Below, piece by piece: positions 53,226 through 61,019 of a DNA stretch of 64,000 nt. A program made the translations under genes and the position numbers. The notes under the pieces are model-generated. The model searched no databases, was not told the origin of the DNA, and worked only from the letters and a program-made list of their open reading frames with translations. This stretch comes from JAAOII01 sp965207945 (lineage in GTDB: Bacteria; Pseudomonadota; Gammaproteobacteria; CBDBNL01; JAAOII01). The DNA lies in contig OZ242303.1 in the NCBI GenBank assembly GCA_965207945.1, positions 186,001-250,000 of the forward strand. The letters run 5' to 3'. Numbering within the stretch: position 1 is the stretch's first letter; every line of letters begins with the position of its first letter.

Positions 53226-53831
53226 ATGAAGAATATCTATTCACCATTTTCTGTAGTGGGAAGATTCTTGCTTATATCAGTGCTTTTGCTTATGTTGGGT
53301 GGCTGCGCTAGTACCTTTAATAAATCCTATACCTTAAAGAATAAAAGCCCAGTTTATTTAAGTATTAGCAGCAAGGATGAATATTATTTTTCTCTGACTG
53401 TGGCAAGAATGCTTGAGCATAGCGGAGTTAGAGTTGTCAAAGATGCGACGCAATCAGCCGTTACGATAAATATCCGCGGACCTGAGTGTAAAAGTTATGT
53501 GTTGTTTACCGACACTTCCGGTCAACGCACCGATTATAGATTGGACTGCATAATTAATTACACCATTAAAGTAAATCAGCAGGGAGAGGAAGAGGGAGAA
53601 GAAGAGAGAGAGGGAGAGAAGAAGGATAGCGCTAATGTAGAAGAGGCATCTGTGGAAGCTGTATCTGTGGAAGCCAAGAATTATGTAAGGGACTACATAA
53701 GAGCATTCGCTTTATTATCCCGCACCTCAAATATAAATGCTTATTTTAAGAGAGAAGAAGAGGCATATAAAACAATTAATGAAAAATTAGCCCGTCAGTT
53801 AGTTGCTGCTTTGGCAACCACTAATCTTTAA
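53226..53831 (+). CDS. lptE: LPS-assembly lipoprotein LptE-like
   Basis: A lipoprotein with signal peptide ending MLGGC. The start at 53226 is chosen because the longer frame from 53190 would precede the signal peptide with extra hydrophobic text. LptE plugs the LptD barrel that inserts lipopolysaccharide in the outer membrane. The overall pattern fits: a beta-rich first half (YLSISSKDEYYFSLTVARMLEHSGV), a paired strand around QRTDYRLDCIINYTI, and a C-terminal helix (EKLARQLVAALATTNL). The location after leuS strongly supports it. A Glu/Lys-rich repeat insertion (GEEEGEEEREGE...) of about 35 residues enlarges a middle loop. holA, usually next on the same strand, is here in the opposite orientation. 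Confidence 0.75.
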   Translation: MKNIYSPFSVVGRFLLISVLLLMLGGCASTFNKSYTLKNKSPVYLSISSKDEYYFSLTVARMLEHSGVRVVKDATQSAVTINIRGPECKSYVLFTDTSGQRTDYRLDCIINYTIKVNQQGEEEGEEEREGEKKDSANVEEASVEAVSVEAKNYVRDYIRAFALLSRTSNINAYFKREEEAYKTINEKLARQLVAALATTNL

Positions 53832-53902
53832 TTCTTTTTGGAATTTTTTTGGAATTCTTTTGCAATTATTTTAGAGCTTATATAAAGTTGGCTGACAACA
53901 AT

Positions 53903-54904
53903 TTAAGACGCAGGCACTCTTAGATAAGAAATAGCGGCTGGAGTTATTAGACCTGCCAACCTAAGAGATAACCCTTCCATTAATTGCCAGCAGTCATCAG
54001 CCGAACCTCCCTTTGCCGCTCTATCCACCATAGCCGCCAAACGTAGCAGCGAAAATAATTTACCAGTTTGTTTGCCAGCAAAACGATGGGCGGCATTGCG
54101 CGCTAACGAGCGCCGCGCACCAAAACAACCAAACTTATATAATTCCTGGTCGCTGATGGAAGGGTGTCCTGATATTTCAATAAGCATGTGAATATCTTTA
54201 ACGAGTATCCAGTTAATTGTTGAAGGCGCTTCTTTTAGATATTTTAATCGTTGCAGAACACGGCGACAGCGTCCAACATCTCCTGCCAGCATACTATCAC
54301 TTAGAGCAAATATTTCATAATAAGAACTATCCCCCACCGCCTGCCGAACTTCATCATAGCCAATTTGCTGCTCGCCATAGCTTAAAGATAATTTTTCTAA
54401 CTCTTGAACTGCGCCATTAAGATTGCCTTCGCTATTCTGCGCTAAGAATTCCACGCACTCGGCGCTTAGATTTAATTTCTTATGTTTAGCCCTTTGAGCT
54501 ATCCAGGAGCCAAGCTTGGCGCCATCGGGAGGATACAGAGCTATATATTCACCTTGTTTTTCAAGTTCTTTGAACCATTTTTTCTTACGCAGCGCCGGAG
54601 AAAGACGCGGCATGCTGATAATTAGTAAGATATCTTCATTAATACTTGCCGCTGCTTGTTCTAATAATTTCTCTGCTTCTTTGTTCAACGGCAGCTGATG
54701 GCAAGTAACCAATAGCATTGTTAGCGGACTGAATAAAGATGGATTATTAATCTCAGATAGAATATTGCGATGTTCTGCTTCTTCACCCAGCACAAATCTA
54801 CTGGGTTGGGGATAGTTTAATTTCTGTGCCTCTTTACGCAACTCCGCTATTTTTTCTGCACGCAGCAAAATCTCATCCGAAGCAACAATATATACCTTTT
54901 TCAT
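53903..54904 (-). CDS. holA: DNA polymerase III delta subunit HolA
   Basis: Clamp-loader subunit that opens the beta sliding clamp. At 333 residues it is close to the E. coli protein (343). Family text includes LRAEKIAELRKEAQKL, NNPSLFSPLTMLLV, RLSPALRKKKWFKELEKQGEYIALYPPDGAKLGSWIAQRAK, AQNSEGNLNGAVQELEKLSL and the C-terminal collar helices. The usual leuS-lptE-holA run is kept by proximity, but holA is inverted. On the minus strand TATAAT (54913-54918) ends 8 nt before the ATG. The 71-bp gap to lptE holds three imperfect TTTTTGGAATT-like units. Confidence 0.92.
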   Translation of the reverse strand: MKKVYIVASDEILLRAEKIAELRKEAQKLNYPQPSRFVLGEEAEHRNILSEINNPSLFSPLTMLLVTCHQLPLNKEAEKLLEQAAASINEDILLIISMPRLSPALRKKKWFKELEKQGEYIALYPPDGAKLGSWIAQRAKHKKLNLSAECVEFLAQNSEGNLNGAVQELEKLSLSYGEQQIGYDEVRQAVGDSSYYEIFALSDSMLAGDVGRCRRVLQRLKYLKEAPSTINWILVKDIHMLIEISGHPSISDQELYKFGCFGARRSLARNAAHRFAGKQTGKLFSLLRLAAMVDRAAKGGSADDCWQLMEGLSLRLAGLITPAAISYLRVPAS

Positions 54905-54912
54905 CTAGTAGT

Positions 54913-54918
54913 ATTATA
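54913..54918 (-). promoter_or_regulatory. -10 box of holA, leaderless spacing
   Basis: TATAAT on the minus strand lies 8 nt before the holA start; no Shine-Dalgarno sequence. Confidence 0.55.
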
Positions 54919-54928
54919 CATAATATGA

Positions 54929-54960
54929 ACTTGTAGGGGCTAGACATACCCGCTTTATAA
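54929..54960 (+). repeat. REP-like element, degenerate
   Basis: ACTTGTAGGGGC is followed after a short spacer by CCCGCTTTATAA. It is the same frame as the better copy at 35066-35097 (minus strand), but with a weaker hairpin. It lies between holA and the putative membrane toxin gene. Confidence 0.5.
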
Positions 54961-54964
54961 CTCG

Positions 54965-55375
54965 TTATGTATCGCTACCTGATGATTTTGCGAAGGACTC
55001 TGTGATTTTACTAATAGTATTGCTAAAGCGGGATATGATAGCAAGAGATGTTATTAGAACAGGTATTAGGGTAATTGAGAAGAAATTATAAATACCTTCT
55101 ATTTCATTGTATCCTGAAATATTCCATTTGAATATTAGTTCTAATATTGGCTCTAATAAAAGATATCCAAAAGCAACTAAATAAATAATAATGAATGTAT
55201 GAAGCGCTAAAGCTACTGCAACTCTAGTAAAACGGCTACGCTTTTGAAATTTATTTTCTCTAACTGCATCTTTTAATTTTATAGCTGCATCTTCTAATTG
55301 TATTTGGCCTAGGGTCGCTCCATCTGATAATTCTTCCGCAACCTGAGTTTTTGTGTCTGGCTGATTATTTTCCAT
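54965..55375 (-). CDS. Small membrane protein, candidate partner (toxin?) of Panacea antitoxin
   Basis: 136 residues. A soluble, charged N-terminal third (to about residue 50) is followed by two predicted membrane segments (VALALHTFIIIYLVAFGYLLL and FFSITLIPVLITSLAII) and a short polar tail. I do not recognise a family. It is the last gene after a Panacea-domain gene on the same strand, 73 bp apart. Panacea proteins are known as antitoxins paired with diverse toxins, including small membrane-damaging ones, so a toxin role is plausible but not shown. A 107-bp fragment of a second copy lies at 56038-56144 after the second Panacea gene, so the pair was duplicated as a unit. Confidence 0.6.
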   Translation of the reverse strand: MENNQPDTKTQVAEELSDGATLGQIQLEDAAIKLKDAVRENKFQKRSRFTRVAVALALHTFIIIYLVAFGYLLLEPILELIFKWNISGYNEIEGIYNFFSITLIPVLITSLAIISRFSNTISKITESFAKSSGSDT

Positions 55376-55448
55376 ATAACATTTATTAGTATTCTATAAT
55401 TGAAAATCTAGTATTCTTATTAAGAGGTATTTAATAACTGGATCCTTT

Positions 55449-55919
55449 TTAATTAACGATAGCAGTAAACTCCTTTTTAATATCCTCATCTTTAATATAC
55501 ATACTGTGTGCTTTACGCGCTTTATCCCAGGCACCATCTCCCTCATGGGTTAATTTAATTAAACCACTAACACTTAAATTGCGATATTTTAACCATACTT
55601 CATTTAATATTCCGTGGAAAAAATCATTTTCCCATCCCACTATATTAGCTACATTATGAAAAGTTTTAGGATCAAACTCAAGGCAATAACCTGTTATTGG
55701 TCTGGGACCAAAGTGTTTTAAATAATGATAAACCTCTGGTATTACAGGTCCCATATCCCACGGTTGAAACATTTCATCCCCCAAGCTTTTCCCTGGATTA
55801 CGGCATAAATAATAACCCTGAACCATATACATAAGTTTATGAAGATGGAGTTGGGTAATGGGAGCCTTCTCTTGGATTCCTTTGTAAATCAAGGTGTTCG
55901 CATAAATTATCTTCTCCAT
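55449..55919 (-). CDS. Panacea-domain (DUF4065) protein, copy 1
   Basis: 156 residues with the SocA/GepA-like Panacea fold: ITQLHLHKLMYMVQGYYL, then GDEMFQPWDMGPVIPEVYHYLKHFG, and a C-terminal helical part ending in LIKLTHEGDGAWDKAR. Panacea domains act as antitoxins that neutralise many unrelated toxins and also occur in phage and proteolysis-adaptor contexts. The gene is followed by the small membrane protein and preceded by a decayed copy of that protein and a second Panacea gene. A TATAAT (55928-55933) ends 8 nt before the ATG. Confidence 0.85.
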   Translation of the reverse strand: MEKIIYANTLIYKGIQEKAPITQLHLHKLMYMVQGYYLCRNPGKSLGDEMFQPWDMGPVIPEVYHYLKHFGPRPITGYCLEFDPKTFHNVANIVGWENDFFHGILNEVWLKYRNLSVSGLIKLTHEGDGAWDKARKAHSMYIKDEDIKKEFTAIVN

Positions 55920-55927
55920 ACTTATAC

Positions 55928-55933
55928 ATTATA
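55928..55933 (-). promoter_or_regulatory. -10 box of Panacea gene copy 1
   Basis: TATAAT then GTATAAGT then ATG on the minus strand. The same layout (TACAAT, GTATAAGT, ATG; 56664-56669) precedes copy 2, so the promoter was duplicated with the gene. Confidence 0.65.
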
Positions 55934-56037
55934 TAGGTTAAAATAAAAATTTCAATGGTGCGCAAGAATTAATTTGCTTCCATGCATATCATCATTCCTG
56001 TATTTCATAAGGTTGGTTATATGCTCGCTATGTATCT

Positions 56038-56144
56038 TTATAAACCGCTGCTTGGTGATTTTACGAAGGGTTCTATGATTTTACTAATCGTATTGCTAAA
56101 GCGGAATATGATAGTAAGGGATGTTATTAAAACAGGTATTAGGT
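56038..56144 (-). pseudogene. Remnant of a second copy of the small membrane protein
   Basis: On the minus strand this reads NLIPVLITSLTIIFRFSNTISK and ends at a stop. It is nearly the same as the last 38 or so residues of the gene at 54965-55375 (TLIPVLITSLAIISRFSNTISK...). Everything upstream, including the first membrane segment and the start codon, is missing. The Panacea copy 2 stop lies about 20 bp away. It is therefore the 3' stump of a deleted paralog. Confidence 0.85.
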
Positions 56145-56166
56145 TTATTATTCTTACAGGTAGTAT

Positions 56167-56655
56167 TTAGTCGTTGGATTCCTCTTGATTAATAACAGCA
56201 GTAAACTCATCCTTAATATCCGCCTCTCTGATATACATAATGTGTGCCTGACGGGCTTTATCCCAGCCGCCATCTTTTTTATGGGTCAGTTTAATTAAAT
56301 CGTTAACACTTAAATAGCGATATTTTAACCATACTTCATTTAATATTCCGTGGAAAACTTTAACTTCCCAACCAACCATATTAGCTACATCGCGAAAAGT
56401 TTTAGGGTCAAATTCATAGCAATAATTTGTGATTGGTTTGGGTCCAAAATATTTTAACTGATGATAAATCCCTGGCATTACAGGTCCCATATCCCACGGC
56501 TGGAACATTTCGTGCCCCAAAGTTTTCCCAGGATTACGGCATAAATAATAACCCTGAACCATATACATAAGTTTGTGAAGATGAAGTTGGGTGATGGGAT
56601 TCTTCTCTTGAATTCCGCGGTGTATCAAAGCATTGGCATAAAGAACTTCCTTCAT
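56167..56655 (-). CDS. Panacea-domain (DUF4065) protein, copy 2
   Basis: 162 residues, very similar over the full length to copy 1: ITQLHLHKLMYMVQGYYLCRN is identical, and MFQPWDMGPVMPGIYHQLKYFG differs at few sites. It is intact although its putative partner gene has been reduced to a stump. It may therefore still neutralise the toxin of copy 1, or have taken another role. It has its own -10-like box (TACAAT) with the same 8-nt spacing. The EamA transporter gene ends 49 bp upstream on the same strand. Confidence 0.85.
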   Translation of the reverse strand: MKEVLYANALIHRGIQEKNPITQLHLHKLMYMVQGYYLCRNPGKTLGHEMFQPWDMGPVMPGIYHQLKYFGPKPITNYCYEFDPKTFRDVANMVGWEVKVFHGILNEVWLKYRYLSVNDLIKLTHKKDGGWDKARQAHIMYIREADIKDEFTAVINQEESND

Positions 56656-56704
56656 ACTTATACATTGTATGGTCTAATAAACAAATTTCAAGGGCTGCGC
56701 CCAG

Positions 56705-57607
56705 CTAATTTCTTACAAAAGCCACTACGCAAGCAGCGAGGGAGATTAGCACCATGCCGTATATTTCTTTGCTATTTACTTTTTCTTTGAAGAACATAGC
56801 TCCGGCTATAATTGCCAGCGGCAATTCAATTTGTGCCAGAGTTTTTACATAAGCGGGATGGGCTAAGGCGAAAGCGGAGAACCAGCCAATTGAACCCAGC
56901 ACTGATGTAATGCTTACAGCTACAACTCTGTTGCGCACCACTAACATATCCTTGAACGAGCCCTTATCAAATATAAAAAGATATATCCCTAATATAACTG
57001 CCTGCATGAATATCATTACAGTTAACACCAAAGCAGCGGCAAATACTTGATGTTGTTGCGGTTGTTCTCTTATTGCTAATAGAATACAGATGGCGCATAT
57101 TGCAAATAGCGCCGATGCTCCTAATCCCAGCCAGGCATCGTTGCGTTTGAAAGCGGATATGAAATCTCCAGCTTCGGCATGTTTGCGTCCCGCCAGAGTT
57201 ATGAGCATCCCGCAGCTACCGCCTGCCACTGCAATAAATCCCAGCGGTGATAAGCGGTCACCAAGCAGGGTTACTCCTAATATAAAAATTATTAAGGCGT
57301 CAAGTTTAGAGAGCATGGTGCTCACCACGAAATTGCGATGTGAGAAAAGACGAATTAACATAGCAGTTGCAGCTATCTGCGCTATGCCGCCAGCAAAGCA
57401 ATAAACAAAAAATGCTGTACTTAGATTTGAGGGCTTATAGCCGAACGCCATCCATATAAGTGTATATAGTAAAACAAAAGGAAAGGCAAAACCATAGCGC
57501 GTCCATACTACTGCCATATCGGATAGCTGTTCTTTTAGTCCTTTCTGTAACGCAGTGCGGGCAATCTGCATAATTGTGGCAAAGATGGTGATTATGATCC
57601 ATTCCAT
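56705..57607 (-). CDS. EamA/DMT-family transporter
   Basis: A 300-residue inner-membrane protein with about ten hydrophobic segments in two EamA repeats. Examples are FVLLYTLIWMAFGYKPSN..., STMLSKLDALIIFILGVTLLGDRLSPLGFIAVAGGSCGMLITL in the first half, and LPLAIIAGAMFFKEKVNSKEIYGMVLISLAACVVAFV in the second. Family members export or import amino acids, nucleotides or other metabolites; the substrate cannot be deduced. Located between the epimerase and Panacea genes on the same strand. Confidence 0.88.
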   Translation of the reverse strand: MEWIIITIFATIMQIARTALQKGLKEQLSDMAVVWTRYGFAFPFVLLYTLIWMAFGYKPSNLSTAFFVYCFAGGIAQIAATAMLIRLFSHRNFVVSTMLSKLDALIIFILGVTLLGDRLSPLGFIAVAGGSCGMLITLAGRKHAEAGDFISAFKRNDAWLGLGASALFAICAICILLAIREQPQQHQVFAAALVLTVMIFMQAVILGIYLFIFDKGSFKDMLVVRNRVVAVSITSVLGSIGWFSAFALAHPAYVKTLAQIELPLAIIAGAMFFKEKVNSKEIYGMVLISLAACVVAFVRN

Positions 57608-57643
57608 ATATTTAGCTAAGTTTCATTAATTGGTTAGTTGAGT

Positions 57644-58696
57644 TTAGTTGAGTGCCTTACTTATCGGTTGGAGCTTACCCAGGACTGTAAAGGCATGATT
57701 ATCTTGTTGTCGGACTGCTTTATATTCTTGGCTAGCGAGAATATTATCTTGTGATATAAGCGGGTTTTCCATTAATCTTTCACTCACTATTGCACTGACG
57801 CGGGCTAACATAATAGGCAAAGGGATAATGAGACGAGATTTACCAAGTGAGGATTTAATTATTATATCAATTAGTTGACGCATTGTAATTTCTTCACTTC
57901 CCACAGCATTTAGGGATTTGCCTGCAAACTCATTGCGCTTGCTGATAACTTTTTCTATGAGAGCAACCAAATCACTTATGGCGATTGGTTGTGATTTAGC
58001 CGCCGTCAGCGGTAAAGGCATAACATAAGCCAGCCGCGCTGCTTTGGTAATTCTGCGGACGAAGTTGGCGTCCTTGCCTATTACTAAGGATGGCTTTATG
58101 ATGGTGTAATCCAAATTTTTTGTGGTGCAGATTGCTTCTTCTCCTTGACCTTTACTATGAAGGTAGGCGCATCTGGAATCTATGACAGCGCCTTGGGCGC
58201 TTAGATGAATCAGATGGATAGATTTGTGTGATTGAGAGTTAGCAGCACAGGATGCAGCTATCTTATGGGGAATTTCTTTATGGGTAAAGTCGTAGGTCTT
58301 TTTGATTAAACGGCTATCAAGTTGTGAGTTGATTCGGCTGAACGATAAAAAATTAGTTACTGCGGACTGCAGGTTTTTTTGAGCTTGGTTGAGAATGCCA
58401 ATAAGATTGATAGCCACGTCCATACCTGCTGTTGCCCGATCTATAGATTGTTGGTTGCAAGGATTGTAAGAAAAGAATTGCAGTTTCTCGGGCAGCTGCT
58501 CAGTTCTTATGAGTGTAGATTTTTTACTATTAGGTTTACTATGGGGTTTGTTACCGGGTTTACTGCTGGATTTATTGATAGTGACATCCGTGCCATAGAT
58601 TGCAACTCTGATTTGAGTGATGTTGGATGCTTGGGATAATTTCCTGATTAGATTTTGCCCTATGAAACCGTAGGCACCGAATAAAACTACCCTCAT
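57644..58696 (-). CDS. NAD(P)-dependent epimerase, NDUFA9-like
   Basis: An atypical short-chain dehydrogenase of 350 residues. It begins with the Rossmann nucleotide-binding motif VVLFGAYGFIGQNLIRKL. It then shows DVAINLIGIL, HLSAQGAVIDSRCAYLHSKGQGEEAI (in place of the usual YxxxK) and TIIKPSLVIG, the wording of the complex I NDUFA9 subunit-like group found in bacteria. Those proteins are thought to bind NAD(P) and take part in quinone or sugar metabolism; the reaction here is unknown. Residues 41-60 are a Lys/Pro/Ser-rich repeat insertion (SKPGNKPHSKPNSKK) missing from relatives. It is divergent from rnhB across a repeat-rich region. Confidence 0.8.
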   Translation of the reverse strand: MRVVLFGAYGFIGQNLIRKLSQASNITQIRVAIYGTDVTINKSSSKPGNKPHSKPNSKKSTLIRTEQLPEKLQFFSYNPCNQQSIDRATAGMDVAINLIGILNQAQKNLQSAVTNFLSFSRINSQLDSRLIKKTYDFTHKEIPHKIAASCAANSQSHKSIHLIHLSAQGAVIDSRCAYLHSKGQGEEAICTTKNLDYTIIKPSLVIGKDANFVRRITKAARLAYVMPLPLTAAKSQPIAISDLVALIEKVISKRNEFAGKSLNAVGSEEITMRQLIDIIIKSSLGKSRLIIPLPIMLARVSAIVSERLMENPLISQDNILASQEYKAVRQQDNHAFTVLGKLQPISKALN

Positions 58697-58728
58697 TGAT
58701 ATAATGTTTTCACTATTTAAGTATTATA

Positions 58729-58820
58729 CTATATGAAAGCTTTAATAAAAGCTATATGAAAGCTGGAATAAAAGCTATATGAAAGCTGGAATAAAAGCTA
58801 TATGAAAGCTGGAATGAAAA
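58729..58820. repeat. Four tandem 23-bp repeats upstream of rnhB
   Basis: Units at 58729-58751, 58752-58774, 58775-58797 and 58798-58820 share CTATATGAAAGCT, then GGAATAAAAG (unit 1 has TTAATAAAAG, unit 4 GGAATGAAAA). A 12-bp half unit follows. Every unit holds an ATG in the word TATATGAAAGC. Since 23 is not a multiple of three, each ATG opens a different frame. The last one (58802) opens a 19-codon frame ending at TAA 58859-58861, which overlaps the rnhB start. Confidence 0.9.
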
Positions 58821-58850
58821 CTGGAATGAAAACTGCTATGAGAAAATGTT

Positions 58851-59429
58851 ATGAAACATAAAGACCAAGCCCGTATTGCCGGTGTTGATGAAGCAGGGCG
58901 TGGTCCCTTGGCGGGTGGCGTCTATGCTGCTGCAGTAATTCTTAGCGCCGACTCTGAGATTCAAGGCATTAATGATTCTAAGAAGCTTTCGCCGCTGCGG
59001 CGGACTGAGCTTGCTAAAATTATTTGCGCTAAAGCCAAAGAATGGTGTGTAGCTTCCGCCACAGTGGAGGAAATAGATAAGATGAATATTCTTCAAGCAA
59101 GTTTATTAGCAATGAAAAGAGCAGTGGAAGGGCTTGCCTGCGCTCCACAAAAGATTTTAGTGGACGGTTTGCATCTGCCGCCAGTTTCCTGCGCTGGCGA
59201 GGCGATTGTTGGCGGTGATGGCAAGGTTGCGGCAATTGGAGCTGCTTCTATATTAGCAAAAGTTATGCGTGATAAAAATATGCTTGAACTGGACGAGCAG
59301 TATCCTGGTTATGGATTCGCTCGTCATAAAGGATATCCTACCAAAATGCATCTTGCATCTTTAAATAATCTGGGGGTATCGCCAGTGCATCGTCGCACCT
59401 TTGCTCCAGTGCGTAAGTTGTTGCCATAA
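58851..59429 (+). CDS. rnhB: Ribonuclease HII
   Basis: Cleaves RNA in RNA/DNA hybrids, including single misincorporated ribonucleotides. The 192-residue protein has the acidic active site: GVDEAGRGPLAG near residues 14-25 (Asp, Glu), VDGLHLPP (Asp), and AIGAASILAKVMRDKNM (Asp). The C-terminal YGFARHKGYPTKMHLASL is typical of RNase HII. The start at 58851 is the only in-frame ATG fitting the family. It overlaps the end of a 19-codon upstream frame made from the repeats, so translation could be coupled. recO follows after 26 bp and then pdxJ, probably one operon. Confidence 0.96.
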   Translation: MKHKDQARIAGVDEAGRGPLAGGVYAAAVILSADSEIQGINDSKKLSPLRRTELAKIICAKAKEWCVASATVEEIDKMNILQASLLAMKRAVEGLACAPQKILVDGLHLPPVSCAGEAIVGGDGKVAAIGAASILAKVMRDKNMLELDEQYPGYGFARHKGYPTKMHLASLNNLGVSPVHRRTFAPVRKLLP

Positions 59430-59455
59430 ATTTGTTTCCATAAATCTCTTGCCTA

Positions 59456-60172
59456 ATGAAAACACGTGTTGACCAAGAAAGAGCATATTTACTGCATCGT
59501 CGTTCCTATAGTGAGACGAGCATTATAGGATATTTTTTCACTCGCGAACATGGCATAGTCCATATACTAATCAGAGGAGCAAAAAGAAAGAAAGGCAACT
59601 ATACTTTATTGCAACCGACTATGGAATTGCTGGTTAGTTGGGCGGGGAAAAGCGAATTGAAAACCATGCGCTCTGTGGAATTATCTCAACGGCATAATCT
59701 TTATGATGGCAAGCAGCTTACTATCTTGCTATACCTTACTGAGTTATTGTTAAAACTTCTGAAACCGTTTGATGCCCATACCGCACTTTACGATTATTAT
59801 CATAATTATCTGGCGGAAGAATCAAAAGAGCATAATGAGGTAAATCTTAGAATACTTGAACAACGTTTGTTTGCGGAGCTTGGCTACGGCTTATCTTATG
59901 ATAAGGATTATAAAAGCGGTGTTGCGATCACCTCAGACAAGCACTATATATATGAGCCAAATCTTGGTTTCACTGTTTCTTCTTCGGCTAGTCCAATAAA
60001 TACTTTTAGTGGCAACGAGATTTTTCAAATGGATGCTGGCAACTTTACAAATCCCGCAGTCGGACAAGCAGCCAAACGGTTGGCACGACTTATCATTCAT
60101 CATCTTATGGAATATCGCCAACTATCCAGCCGTAAACTTATACAGCCGCTAAAGAATAAAGTTGGCATCTGA
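59456..60172 (+). CDS. recO: DNA repair protein RecO
   Basis: Recombination mediator of the RecFOR pathway that anneals single strands and loads RecA. The N-terminal OB fold is recognised by ERAYLLHRRSYSETSIIGYFFTREHGIVHILIRGAKRKK, then LLQPTMELLVSWAGKSELKTM. A helical C-terminal domain follows (YLTELLLKLL...LYDYYHNYL, LRILEQRLFAELGYGLSYD). Its 238 residues match the usual length. It lies between rnhB and pdxJ; the recO-pdxJ pairing is common in gammaproteobacteria. Confidence 0.94.
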   Translation: MKTRVDQERAYLLHRRSYSETSIIGYFFTREHGIVHILIRGAKRKKGNYTLLQPTMELLVSWAGKSELKTMRSVELSQRHNLYDGKQLTILLYLTELLLKLLKPFDAHTALYDYYHNYLAEESKEHNEVNLRILEQRLFAELGYGLSYDKDYKSGVAITSDKHYIYEPNLGFTVSSSASPINTFSGNEIFQMDAGNFTNPAVGQAAKRLARLIIHHLMEYRQLSSRKLIQPLKNKVGI

Positions 60173-60208
60173 ATTAACTTAGACATTACATATTAAATAC
60201 TTATTACA

Positions 60209-60961
60209 ATGAAAACTGCTGATATTAACAAGAGGGTATTGTTGGGGGTGAACATAGACCACATTGCCACCATAAGGCAGGCGCGTGGTACAAACTATCC
60301 CGACCCTCTCTATGCGGCGAAAGAGGCAGAAGCCGCTGGTGCCGATGGCATAACTGTTCATCTGCGCGAGGATTTACGTCATATCCAAGAAAGAGATGTG
60401 CGGCTGCTAAGAGAGAGTATTCTTACTCGCTTGAATCTTGAGATGGCACTCACCCCGTATATGTTAGAGTTTGCCTGTGAGATAAAGCCCGACTTTGTTT
60501 GCTTGGTACCAGAAAAGAGAGAAGAACTTACCACCGAAGGAGGGCTTGATGTTGTTAGCAAGTTGGATGATATTAAAGCAGCTAATAAACAACTGCAGGG
60601 TTTCGGCATAGCCGTATCGTTGTTTATTGACCCTGATGAGCAGCAGATTAAAGCAGCTAAGGATAGTGGAGCAGAAATAATAGAGCTACATACAGGCGCT
60701 TATGCGGATGCTGCAACCCCTAAGGAAAGAGAAGTCCATCTAACCCAGCTTATTAAGGGGGCAGAACTTGCCGCATCTTTAGGTTTAGGCGTTAATGCTG
60801 GTCATGGCTTGAACTACGAAAATTTATATCCAATTGTCAGGTTGCCTCATCTTTGTGAGTTAAATATTGGACATGCGATTGTGGCGAGAGCATTGTTTGT
60901 AGGGATGAAGCAGGCGGTGGGTGAGATGAAAAAATTACTGGAGATTAATTCAAGTAGTTAA
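60209..60961 (+). CDS. pdxJ: Pyridoxine 5'-phosphate synthase
   Basis: Condenses 1-deoxyxylulose 5-phosphate with aminoacetone phosphate to pyridoxine 5'-phosphate in de novo vitamin B6 synthesis. The TIM-barrel protein of 250 residues contains LLGVNIDHIATIRQARGTNYPDP, GADGITVHLREDLRHIQERDV, KPDFVCLVPEKREELTTEGGLDV and VNAGHGLNYENL, all family hallmarks. It lies 36 bp after recO. PdxH, which acts on the product, is encoded at 6.3 kb, so both ends of the DXP-dependent route are present in the window. Confidence 0.97.
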   Translation: MKTADINKRVLLGVNIDHIATIRQARGTNYPDPLYAAKEAEAAGADGITVHLREDLRHIQERDVRLLRESILTRLNLEMALTPYMLEFACEIKPDFVCLVPEKREELTTEGGLDVVSKLDDIKAANKQLQGFGIAVSLFIDPDEQQIKAAKDSGAEIIELHTGAYADAATPKEREVHLTQLIKGAELAASLGLGVNAGHGLNYENLYPIVRLPHLCELNIGHAIVARALFVGMKQAVGEMKKLLEINSSS

Positions 60962-61019
60962 TTGCTCCGCTTATATCTGTTTAGATGTGTTTACTTAGAT
61001 TTAGCTGGATTTAGTTTTT

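Noticed and set aside
55982..56170. 62-codon plus-strand frame between the Panacea genes
   Set aside because: The minus strand of the same DNA reads as the C-terminal stump of the membrane-protein gene, which explains the open frame.
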